A stretch of 64,000 nucleotides of DNA from assembly GCA_025024175.1 (NCBI GenBank), contig QCXZ01000001.1, forward strand, positions 36,574,942 to 36,638,941, given 5' to 3'. Each line of letters opens with the position of its first letter. The stretch's first letter is position 1. This DNA comes from Rhyzopertha dominica (Eukaryota > Arthropoda > Insecta > Coleoptera > Bostrichidae). The notes beneath the pieces were generated by a model that worked only from the letters and a program-made list of their open reading frames with translations, did not search any database and was not told the origin of the DNA. Below are positions 54,801-64,000 of this stretch, one piece after another. The position numbers and the translations under genes are program-made.

Positions 54801-57297
54801 AAAAAATGTAAAAATCACATCCTTGTAAGCTGCCGCCATCTACCGCTGGGATTTAAAATCTCTGTTTACAGAGAGGACATGTTTATAACATGAAAGATAT
54901 CAAAGACCGTTATCGTTAGTTTAATAATTATTATGCGTATCCCTACCTCTTTTCCTTCGCTGACGACGGCCCTCCAACGATGAGCATCACCACCCTCAAA
55001 AAATTATTTCTCGGTAGTGGTGTCGGCATACACTTGTTCAAAGAATACACTTGTTTACAAGTTACAACCAAATCTGGAAGAAACATGGCGCGACCAATAT
55101 AAACGTTAACCACAATCTGGCCACACTGTAGGTTATCGTGATATTAGCAAAAATTAATAAATTTTTAAAATTGTTTTTTCCTAAATATCTACAAATTTAT
55201 TAACTTACCAAAAAACTTGCAAGAGTGCTTTTCTGTCAGAAATTTGATTTTCTTTTTAATAGTAAAATTAAAAATATCTTGTGGACAGGGTCCAAAATCC
55301 AGTTTTTTGGAAATATTTCGAAAATGTCAAAATTTTAAAACACTTTTTGTGAGAAATTTTATTTTCTATCTGATGGTATATTCAGTTTTTGAATATATTA
55401 AGTATATTTTAGAAATTACTTAGGAATAACCGGTTTTTGCAAATATTATTATCATACCATTGCTTTGGTATATAAGCAAAACCAGTTCTATGCCGTGTTG
55501 TCTACACTAGACCTAAACTGCACTGATGAGCTGTAATGACAGCGAAATAGTACTATCTGCAGTTGGTTGAGGTGTAGACAGCACAGCATAGACATGCATT
55601 TTCTAAACAGTTTGCTGCATGGAAAATTTGTACTACTAATCACATATTACAAGGAAACAATAAAAATTTGCAAAAAGGATTACCTCACAATTTCACCCCC
55701 ATTTCTATACCCTACTTACCCCAAAAAGAATGGTCGCTTTGGGTAGTTGAGATTTATATCTATGCCAGATTTCAAGTTCATATGTTATAAGCCTTTTGAA
55801 AGTTATCGCGTGTACACACAGAACGGCAGACACACAGACACAAATACAAGAATTTCTTTGCTGAAATTTTGTTTTTGGACATTTTTGAGCATTTTAAAAC
55901 GATTGAGTAAATAAAAATTTTTGAAATTTTTTTTCGTAATACAACACTTCCCATCCGTTGGATGTGGAAGTAATATTTGACGGCTGCGACATATCTTGAT
56001 TATTCAGACCAAATTAAATAATTTTGTTTGATAATTTAAATAAGTTAGCTATTATTAACGTATAGTATGCAAAATTTGGTAAATAAATATTTACTTTTAT
56101 TTTTTATTTTAATTTATATAGTTTGTTTTGATTTATACATAATTTTGAATTATACGAAAAATAAAGGATGTTATTGTTAGAAATATCTTAGAACTATCGT
56201 AATGATTAATGAATCACATTGCTTGAAAATAAGTTTTTTTTAAGCAATACAGTCCAGCTTGGTTTGCAGGAGGACAGTCCAGGAAGTAAAGAAGACTCTA
56301 GAGGTTCCATTCACATTACTGTTGCGTTTGATACTATCGCCGAAATTCTTACTGTTAAACTTGTAGAGGTAATTTATTTGGATTAATTCTATATGTCAAT
56401 ATTTTTGTTACTATAAAACTTCTACTTATAGGCACATGATCTGCAAGCTAGAGATTTTAACGGAACTGCCGATCCTTATGCCAAAATTCGCCTTTTACCA
56501 GATCGAACGAATGTGTGGCAAACTAAGATTCATAAGAAAACATTAAATCCAAGTAAGTCTATAAAACATTATTAGCATTCCTATATGATATTTCTAATTC
56601 TTCATTATTTTTATTTGCAGTTTTTGATGAAGATTTTGTATTCGAAGTTCCTGGAATAAATCTAACCAATCGTATCTTAGAAATCATAGTGTATGATTTT
56701 GACGCATATTCAAGGCACCACAGCATTGGGGGCATTAGATTACCCTTATGTGATGTAAATTTTGCCCAGAAATTGAATGTATGGAAAAGTTTGTTACCTG
56801 TCTGTGACAAAGATCCGTCAGTTGATTTGGGGGAGCTTATGGTATCTTTTTCATATTTACCAACAGCTGAAAGGCTTACTGTTGTCGTCGTTAAGGCAAG
56901 AAATTTACGTGTTGTTGATGATACTAGAACTACATCAGGTAATTACGTATTACCAAACATCAAAAACAAATAATAATTAAGTATTTTACCTGCAGATCCC
57001 TTCGTGAAAGTAAGTCTCTATGATGGTAACAGGAAGGTAAAGAGGCGCAAAACAAGTGTGAAAAGAAATACCGTGTGTCCAGTTTTCAATGAGGCATTTA
57101 CATTTAACATAGATAAGCAAAGTTTTAAAAAATCTTATATCGAATTTATGGTTTTACATGATAGTTTATTGAGTACCAGTGAGCTTTTAGGAAAATGCAG
57201 AGTTGGTAGCTTTGATAACAAAAAGAGTAATATATTTACTGAAGTATTGCAAACAAAATCAGCTGTTGCCAGATGGTTACCATTAACAGATTCTTAA
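51822..57297 (+). CDS. Synaptotagmin (membrane protein with tandem C2 domains)
   Basis: Synaptotagmins sit in vesicle membranes and couple Ca2+ and phospholipid binding to exocytosis. Exons: 51822-52000, 52052-52170, 52230-52381, 56270-56368, 56432-56552, 56621-56938, 56996-57297; all junctions are GT/AG and in frame, giving 429 residues. There is a short luminal end, a membrane helix at about residues 9-33, a cysteine-basic boundary ([11 protein letters not shown]), a serine/acidic linker, C2A (about 163-285) and C2B (about 300-425). In C2A the aspartates in LQARD, TADPY and YDFD are kept, but the last ligand is His. In C2B the loop-1 aspartates remain, while loop 3 reads HDSLLSTSE, so Ca2+ binding there is doubtful. 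The layout resembles insect Syt-alpha/beta types, but I cannot fix the paralogue. A 3.9-kb intron separates the membrane part from the C2 domains. Confidence 0.92.
52590..53450. mobile_element. Large foldback element in synaptotagmin intron
   Basis: Two arms of about 400 bp (52600-52985 and 53030-53440) are reverse complements along their length with moderate divergence. Both contain atcgggatgaaacttggtat and, in matching order, ggtataacg, a tttggaaaatatac-like stretch, gaa.ttgaattta and tatcgatagtta-like motifs. The loop is about 45 bp. No transposase is visible. The outermost bases, and hence any duplication, are unresolved. Confidence 0.75.
53641..55471 (+). other. Synaptotagmin intron, remainder
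   Basis: AT-rich intronic DNA. I see no paired ends or coding remnants that I can support. Confidence 0.45.
55472..55602 (+). mobile_element. 131-bp MITE, complete copy
   Basis: Same length and about 95% the same sequence as 10177-10307: ataagcaaaaccagttctat at the left, gacagcacagcatagacatg near the right end. It lies in the large synaptotagmin intron. Confidence 0.85.
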
Positions 57298-57811
57298 GAG
57301 GAAGTTGAGGTGTTATGTTTTTGCTCCATAAAATGTGTATTAATTTCTCACTTACATTTCTACTGATCAGTGTGATATGTAGTTAATGATAGAGGTCAGG
57401 ATAGTTTATTGTATTCATAACACTGCTAACATTATAATATTCATGACGTGTCTTCAGAATATTACTTAGGCATATATATCAATCCACTGTTTATGGTATT
57501 ACATTCCCAGCAGGATTAAAGCCGCCATCAATGCTCTAACTTGCTCAGTGACTTGCTTAAGCACAACAGTTTTATTTCTTCTATATAAGTAAATTAAATG
57601 TCTATCCATACTCAGCGTATGTATCCAAATGCAGCTGATTATGTGTATGTTATATCTGTAATTTCAACAAAACAAAATTAACCAATCACGATGATTGCAC
57701 AAACAATTAAGAGTACATTCCTGTGAAAATGGAAGATAATAATATTAAAAGGTTTTAAAAGTGCTGTATTTAAAATATACATACATTGTATACATAGGAA
57801 TTATTTGTAAT

Positions 57812-57817
57812 AATAAA
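57812..57817 (+). terminator. Possible synaptotagmin polyadenylation signal
   Basis: AATAAA 515 bp after the synaptotagmin stop, in a run of overlapping AATAAA repeats. Assignment is by position only. Confidence 0.4.
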
Positions 57818-58929
57818 TAAATGAAACTTATAAATTGTAAGTTAATATCACAACAGATGTTATATTTGTACAATACTGCCACCATTATCATATATACAGA
57901 CATTTAAGAGCACTCAAAAATATCCCTTTCCAGCACATTGTTTCGCATATAAACATTAAAATTAATTTTCCTACCAGCTTTAATGTAGGCATGCTTTAAG
58001 CCAATGCTTCTATGCTGGTCGTATGTGTACCCCTTGGTCGTACGAGAAAATCCGTAAGGTATTCGCAGTTAACTACCACAAAAAGTAAGAATACAAAATT
58101 ATATTGATACATGCTAGAATTTAATTGTGACAAAAATTTGAGTAATGATTTAAAACTGAAAACTATCAGTAAACAGCAATAATACGTGACGTCGTTCTAT
58201 GGTTTACGACAAGTTACTTGAAGAACAAATATAGAAACAAACCTAATGATGAGGATGATGTATTTGCAGAAGCTGGAGTCAAGCATTGATGAACTTCGCA
58301 AACAAAAACAAGCTCAGCATTCCCAATCTTTACAATATTTTCTTATCCTGTTATGCCTAATTAATAAAAGCTTGTAATCAAATTCAAATGTCCATTAAAA
58401 TAAAATTCCTTGTTTTTAATCTAAATTACCTCTTCGTAACTATACTATGACAGTTAAACTTTAACCTCAATCTAAATAATACATTTTAATAAAATTAAAG
58501 TTTTTGTTGGGGGACACATACTTAATGATACGAAAAAAGGGGTACATGGGTTGAAAAAGGTTGTGAACTACTGCTTTAAGTGGTAAGATTTCAAATTAGC
58601 GTTACTTGACATGACATGCAATTATTTGCTTTCTAGCTCAAATGCACTTGACTGGCGTTGTAAAAAATTAGGTATACCTACATAAATTTGTGTACTAAAC
58701 TTTACAAAGACTCTTAAGAATCAAACCCATGACCCATATTCATATTTACTGAGATCACACAGGTTATATTGATATATTTATTATACATCTTAACTGCTAA
58801 GTGGGATTAGCGGCAGAATTTTGAAAAATAGAGCTTTATTTTGCCGCATACGGGCTAGAACGTTGAGTATGGATGAATCTTTATTTTACAGAAGTATTTG
58901 GCCGTTCTTGTAATCCTGTAGAGATGTAC
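57818..58929. other. Intergenic DNA after synaptotagmin
   Basis: No gene seen. The stretches gtgtaccccttggtcgtacg (about 58025) and ggggtacatgggttgaaaaa (about 58540) look like the two subterminal ends of an old hAT-like element, but I cannot align full ends. Confidence 0.35.
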
Positions 58930-58931
58930 TA

Positions 58932-60452
58932 CAGGGTGTCCAGTAGCAAATGGGTCATACTTTAACAGGAACTTCCTTTGGTCAAAATAGGTCGAAATAA
59001 AACACTTTATCTTAAAGCAATTTTTCTGCTTACAAATTTGTTTTAACGTCTCTTTCGTTTTTAAAAATGTTTAATCAAATTCTTTACAGTGGTATATGTA
59101 ATTAGTCCAAATAAGACAGGATATTTACAATTTGAACAAATCGTAAAAGACGCTTAGCGTGCTCCATTATTATTTTGATTTTGCCATATCTCTTAGTAGA
59201 ATAAATAATGGGCTACTTGCATTAATTTTATTTTTTCATAAATCTGGCAAAATTCAGTGGTCATTATTAAGTTTATTTCACACACGAAAAGTTAGAACTT
59301 GCAAAAATTGCAAATGGATACATTAATTAAAAATTGCATTTGGCCCTTTAAATATCACGTGACATCAAAACGATGTCCACGTCACTGTCTGTTATGCGCA
59401 TACTCGGCGCCCGCAAAAGGTAAACAAACGTATAAACGCTGGAACAGCCGAGTGCCGAGTGGCAATGACCTCTGGCGCGCAGATAATGGGTTCGAATTTT
59501 AACATAAAACACGAACGAAGACAGTTCAAAAACACTTTGCACGCGTAATTATGTGACCTTAATAATTAAATTAAGCACATATTTTTTTGTACAAGTAGCC
59601 CATTGTAAAACATTTTGATGTTTTTTTTAATTAGTGGAGTCATTTTGAAAAAGGTATGCTTGTCTGTCGCTAAATTAAACCATTCGGAGAAAATTGATTA
59701 AAATTTATTTCTGCATGCTGAACAAAATCTAATGATCATAAAATTACAGTTTAATTCATGTTAATTAAATAAAGTATATTAATGTTAATAAACAATAACA
59801 AAAACCATGTTAAGGCATAATTAAATATATATCTATTTATTTAATAGATGTTCGAAATCGGGGCCCTCATTAGAAATGCCCTCCGTTGAGTACTATGTAT
59901 TTTTGACACCTTTTTAAATAATTCTTTCCGAGTGCAAAAAATACGGATGCGTTATCTTAATTGCATTTGCAGCTATTCGTATCTTCTGTTGTAATTCACC
60001 CCTTGTATGTGGCCACGAGTTAATCAGGAACTGTTAGATGTATATTGTATGCTCAACATCGATTTCTTCTGTAATGAGATCTAGTACTGCTTCCTCTTAA
60101 TCAGTGTTAGAAGTTTCTGGACACCCAAGATGATGATTGGGGCGAAAATGTAAAACGTTTTATAATAATTACTTATTGTACAAAAATATATTGCAAAAAC
60201 AAAATAATAATGGAGTGTCCTCGGCACCCTGTGTGGTTTACTCAAATTGTATAAATATTCTGTCTTATATAAACGATTAGATATACCACTGTACCAAATC
60301 TGACTAACAAAATAAATAAATAAAAAACAACTTTGGAGGGCTATAACTTTGGTAAGCAGACAAAATTGCTCTAAGGTAAGTTGATATATTTCGGACTATT
60401 TTGACCCAAGAAACTACTGCTAATGTATGGCCCATTTGATAATAACACCCTA
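58932..60452. mobile_element. TA-flanked element with about 140-bp TIRs
   Basis: The left arm begins cagggtgtccagtagcaaat and the right arm is the complement of agggtgttattatcaaatgg. Both continue with collinear motifs (ttggtcaaaata.gtc, ctt..agcaatttt.tctgctta). TA flanks the left end and TA/TATA the right. Minus-strand translation of about 59900-60110 gives a transposase-like C-terminal piece (RGELQQKIRIAANAIK) with stops. It is probably a decayed Tc1/mariner-superfamily transposon. Confidence 0.7.
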
Positions 60453-61011
60453 TATATGCTCCTGTACAATATATTTGTTTCACACATAAGTAAATAGGTA
60501 GGTACCTACAGCTAGAGCATATCTTATCTAGTCACACTGTTAATTATTTGTTTAACAAACCATAACCTTTCCCTCTTAAAAGCATTTTTGGATCAGCTCC
60601 TGCCAGTTTGTTAGATTAATTATGTTGCATTGCAGTGTTTTTGCACATAACAATTTGGTAGACCAAATGGACTTGCTCCATTTAGCCTATATCATAACTG
60701 CACTTTGCTTAAAACAGGAGATATATTAGATAATTTCCAAGAAACACTGAATGACGCAGCCACTAGACAAGATATTGAATAACTATTTTTCTACAGAGTA
60801 CCACAATTCCTAACTGTGGTTATACAAATTGGTGAGCGTAAAATTTGTAGTCGTCAACGTTAGTTTAGTTTTATACATTTTTCAAATACACCAAAATATT
60901 TGATGTTGATATAAATATATATGTTTTTCTATAATACTGTAATTGTGTAGTGTTATAATGGGTTTTCATTTAAAAAAAGTTATCAAGTTCCTTATGATTT
61001 TGACACAACAT

Positions 61012-61518
61012 TTGGACAAAAGTTTACGCCCACTGACAATTTTCAGTGTTCTGGACTTTTGAAAACTCTGTATGTTAAACTGTTATTGACATAATATATA
61101 TATATATAACCTATGCCCCTACGTTTTTATGAAAAAACGATTGATAGAAGTACTACATAAGTACATATCGCCGTGCATATTGTAGCTATGCAGCAGTTAC
61201 AAAAAGGCAGCACAAAGAATTCAGAAAACAACGTCGCCTGCGTTGCGTGAATCATTTATAGAAGTCCTGTAAAACAACTACACATTACGCTAATATAGCC
61301 GCCTTAAATTCGACGAAAATGCGAAGTGGGCGTAAACTTTTGTCCAAGTCAAAAATGCAAAAAGGTCTGTAAAAACGTGAAATATCAATTGTTGTTCGTA
61401 AAAACAGAAGCACAGGTTTTTCAGTATGCCGAATCATATGTTAATAAGAGTTTAACGTTAAGCGTTTTCAAAAGTCCAGAACACTGAAAATCGACGGTGG
61501 TCGTAAACTTTTGTCCAA
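61012..61518. mobile_element. TIR element with three terminal-repeat copies
   Basis: Left end ttggacaaaagtttacgccc. A perfect inverted partner ends at 61347 (gggcgtaaacttttgtccaa), and a second inverted partner ends at 61518 (ggtcgtaaacttttgtccaa). The stretch ttttcagtgttctggacttttgaaaa beside the left end pairs with the complement next to the 61518 end, so the outer pair is the original element. The inner end is an extra copy or an insertion boundary. It is non-coding; the ends resemble Tc1-type TIRs. Confidence 0.75.
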
Positions 61519-63595
61519 CAGGTATGTTGCTTCACAAAAATATTAGTACCTACATACAACTGCCCATTATAAATATTTTTTTTGAAAACACATTGTATAT
61601 GGTCAAAACTTGTCGCCGTCGCTCAGAAAAGATCAGAGTGACCGCTTTCCCTAGTTTTGAGAAAAAAATTGCAGGCTTGAACTCAATGTGATGCAGGGCA
61701 GCAAGCATTTGCTCGTAAATTCCACTGCTTTAACAATAGACTTATGTCCACAGAAAATGTTTGTGGTTGATGGAATTGCTCCGTAAGTAATATAGTGTAA
61801 TAACTAACAAATCAATCACTTCTCTCTTCTTGCTGTCTTCATCTATCAACAAATCATAGACGACTTGATGACTTTTTAATTGAATACATACATATATAAA
61901 GATACTAATTTAATAGTAAATAGCAAATTCAAAATTAATAATTATAAAAACAAGTAAATATTTACTGTGACTATCTTTATTAGTAAAAGTAAACTAAAGA
62001 GTTATGAACTATTGGCACTGATGTTATTTGCAAGTGTCAATTTTATAATCGATTACAAATTTTATGAAATATAAACAAAACTGCATATTGTCATAATTAC
62101 GATTGTAACAGTGTAAGTATTTCATTACATTTACCTGAGAATGTAGCTCGTCCAATGGGATTATAACAACCATTTCAACACCTCAAATGTATTTTATATA
62201 AATCCTTGTCACCCTCCAACAAAGCGAAGAGTCAATTCATGAAAGGCTTCATTACCTATTCTATACTACAGTACAAAACCGTAGACTATTGTTAGATTTT
62301 ATTGCTTGATATTAATATGCCTTTTCGGTATGTAAAGATATTTAAGGCTTAAAAAAACATTCTAAACTTAGCATATGACAAATAAAAATTTTTGGTTGTA
62401 TATCGGATGACTAAGTTTTTAATTATTTAGCATTATTTTTATCTGTATTGTATTACAAAAGAGGTGTAACGAAGAAGTATAATAATAAAATATTGTAAAG
62501 TGAGTTGATCTTTTACAATAACAAACACTTGCTATTATGCGTAACACAACCACTTTAAAAAATCAACAGATATCAACCTGACGGTGTGAAAACCCCCCAA
62601 AGACGAAAATGAACTGGTAAAATTTTCAAGACTTAAATTTCTAATATAAGCATGTATTTACCTTGGCTATTTTAAGGTTTAATAAAATACCACATTTTGT
62701 TTCCTTTATCCTTTATTGTGTGTTATGTTTATTACACATTAAAAATATTTTATTATTTTTTTTTAATTAGTCCATCCTTTTTTTCCAGAGAGTATTACCC
62801 CCCTCCAAGAAAAAATGTAACTATCTCAGTTATTCTGACAAATGATGTCTTCCAACTAGAATTTGCAGTTTGCAAATATGTTGTACTAATTTCCTTTATA
62901 TCAAAAAGGTCATTGTCACGAAATTGGCTGATGGAATGTAAGGGAACAAACTATTGCCTCGTTCTATGAAAAAGTTTTTATTTGGCACACCAATAAATTT
63001 AATTTTGGAAGCTCAGTATTGTGTGTGGTGGTAATGTTATACTTTTAAACACGTGAAATCACACGATGATAAATTTTATTTTAAAAAATTGCATAATTAT
63101 AAATACATTAAAACCTTTTTATACAAAACAGCATCACCTTTCAAACCAATTGCTCTACCAGGCAATTTAAACATCTGCTTCCTTTATTTCCAATTTAAAC
63201 AACTACATTTATTTTGCCAAGAAACTAACAAATTTTCGAAACCAAAAAACATTACTTGTACATGTACAGTACCAAGTATTTGTGGCACACACTGACATGT
63301 TTAATGTTATTGGATCATTTTAGTAACTGTTGAAAACTTATAGGAATCTATTATTGGGCTAGTTTTTCATGTTCTTGTCAATTTATAAGAAACATATACA
63401 AATATGAGAATGAAAAGTTAGAAAAATGGGTCAATTAGTAATTAAAATTTAATCCGTAAAAATTTCTAAATGCCCAGTAAAAAATTTTAATAAATATTTC
63501 CTTTATTTGCTCAACATCCAACAGAATTATGTTCAGTTTTATAAAATATAATTTTTAAAGTAAAAAACTATTAAAATTTTGAAATCTAGTATATA
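61519..63595. other. Intergenic AT-rich DNA
   Basis: No gene, RNA or paired repeat that I can support. Short open frames here have low-complexity translations. Confidence 0.5.
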
Positions 63596-63779
63596 CAGGG
63601 TGGCCCATTAGTGCATGGACGGAATATTACGCAATTGTTATTATAGTTTTTAAAATTCTGCAAGTGCAGCGTGGTAAGGAGTGCTTAAGTCTACAAAATA
63701 AAAATATTTTTGCCTCGATCCCTACATATACGGGGGTGGTTCAATACATTCTTATATATTTTGTAAAAGGAACACCCTG
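63596..63779. mobile_element. Short cagggtg-ended MITE
   Basis: The segment starts cagggtggcccatt after TA (63594-63595) and ends in the complement of cagggtgttcc before TA (63780-63781). The terminal match is only about 8 bp before diverging, so the pairing is plausible rather than proven. It is non-coding. Confidence 0.5.
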
Positions 63780-64000
63780 TATATTATTCCATTTTTGGAT
63801 TCTTCTTTTAATTTTAATGGGACTTAATATAACATATATGGGGTAAAATACACTGTTGTGCAGTTATTTATTTTTTTACAAAATTTTTACATTTCGAAAA
63901 ATTATTGTATTTTCAAAACCTTTATAGCTAGAGGTATGCAGTTTTCACAGGGATGTTAGTAATAAAATGCACATCATCTGTAGATATAAAGGATTAATAT

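Noticed and set aside
63596..63846. Open frame near the right edge (63664-63846)
   Set aside because: It overlaps the short MITE and has a low-complexity hydrophobic translation; no gene can be supported.

Overview
The window is insect nuclear DNA: AT-rich, with very short introns (about 50 bp) beside multi-kilobase introns, and dense with Tc1/mariner, Gypsy, Penelope and MITE-type repeats. A large-genome insect such as a beetle would fit, but the sequence does not fix the order. Scattered single Ns and two frame breaks in homopolymers of a young retrotransposon suggest a draft, long-read-type assembly.

Four host genes lie on the plus strand. The last coding exon of procollagen lysyl hydroxylase (Plod, 3-347) is followed by Opa1 (3800-33409). 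Opa1 is the mitochondrial inner-membrane fusion dynamin, reconstructed here from 15 exons as about 966 residues. Ttc19 (33848-34867), an intronless mitochondrial TPR protein of complex III, begins only about 440 bp after the Opa1 stop. A neuronal-type synaptotagmin with one membrane segment and two C2 domains (51822-57297, seven exons) closes the set. Opa1 and Ttc19 both act at the mitochondrial inner membrane. No bacterial-style operon or RNA gene was seen.

Much of the rest is mobile DNA. Opa1 introns hold dead mariners (11566-12424, 22333-23350), a pogo/Tigger MITE (17976-18173), several TIR or foldback elements, a LINE tail and a truncated Tc1. The stretch 36001-48823 is a Russian-doll nest. 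It contains two inverted copies of a THAP-encoding, P-element-like transposon. Copy 1 was split by a nearly complete Gypsy retrotransposon (36276-41801) and by a 5.4-kb TIR element with a 6-bp target duplication (41861-47264). That 5.4-kb element in turn carries a 125-bp satellite array bounded by inverted repeats (42996-45419) and a decayed Penelope-like element (about 45650-47005). The Penelope reverse transcriptase is itself interrupted by a 354-bp insertion, flanked by a 13-bp target duplication, that carries a textbook hammerhead ribozyme on the minus strand (45891-45969). This insertion is the most interesting object in the window.

Downstream of Ttc19 and around the synaptotagmin gene lie a Tc1-type element with about 350-bp TIRs (49286-50343), a large foldback (52590-53450), and further TIR elements near the right end (58932-60452, 61012-61518, 63596-63779).
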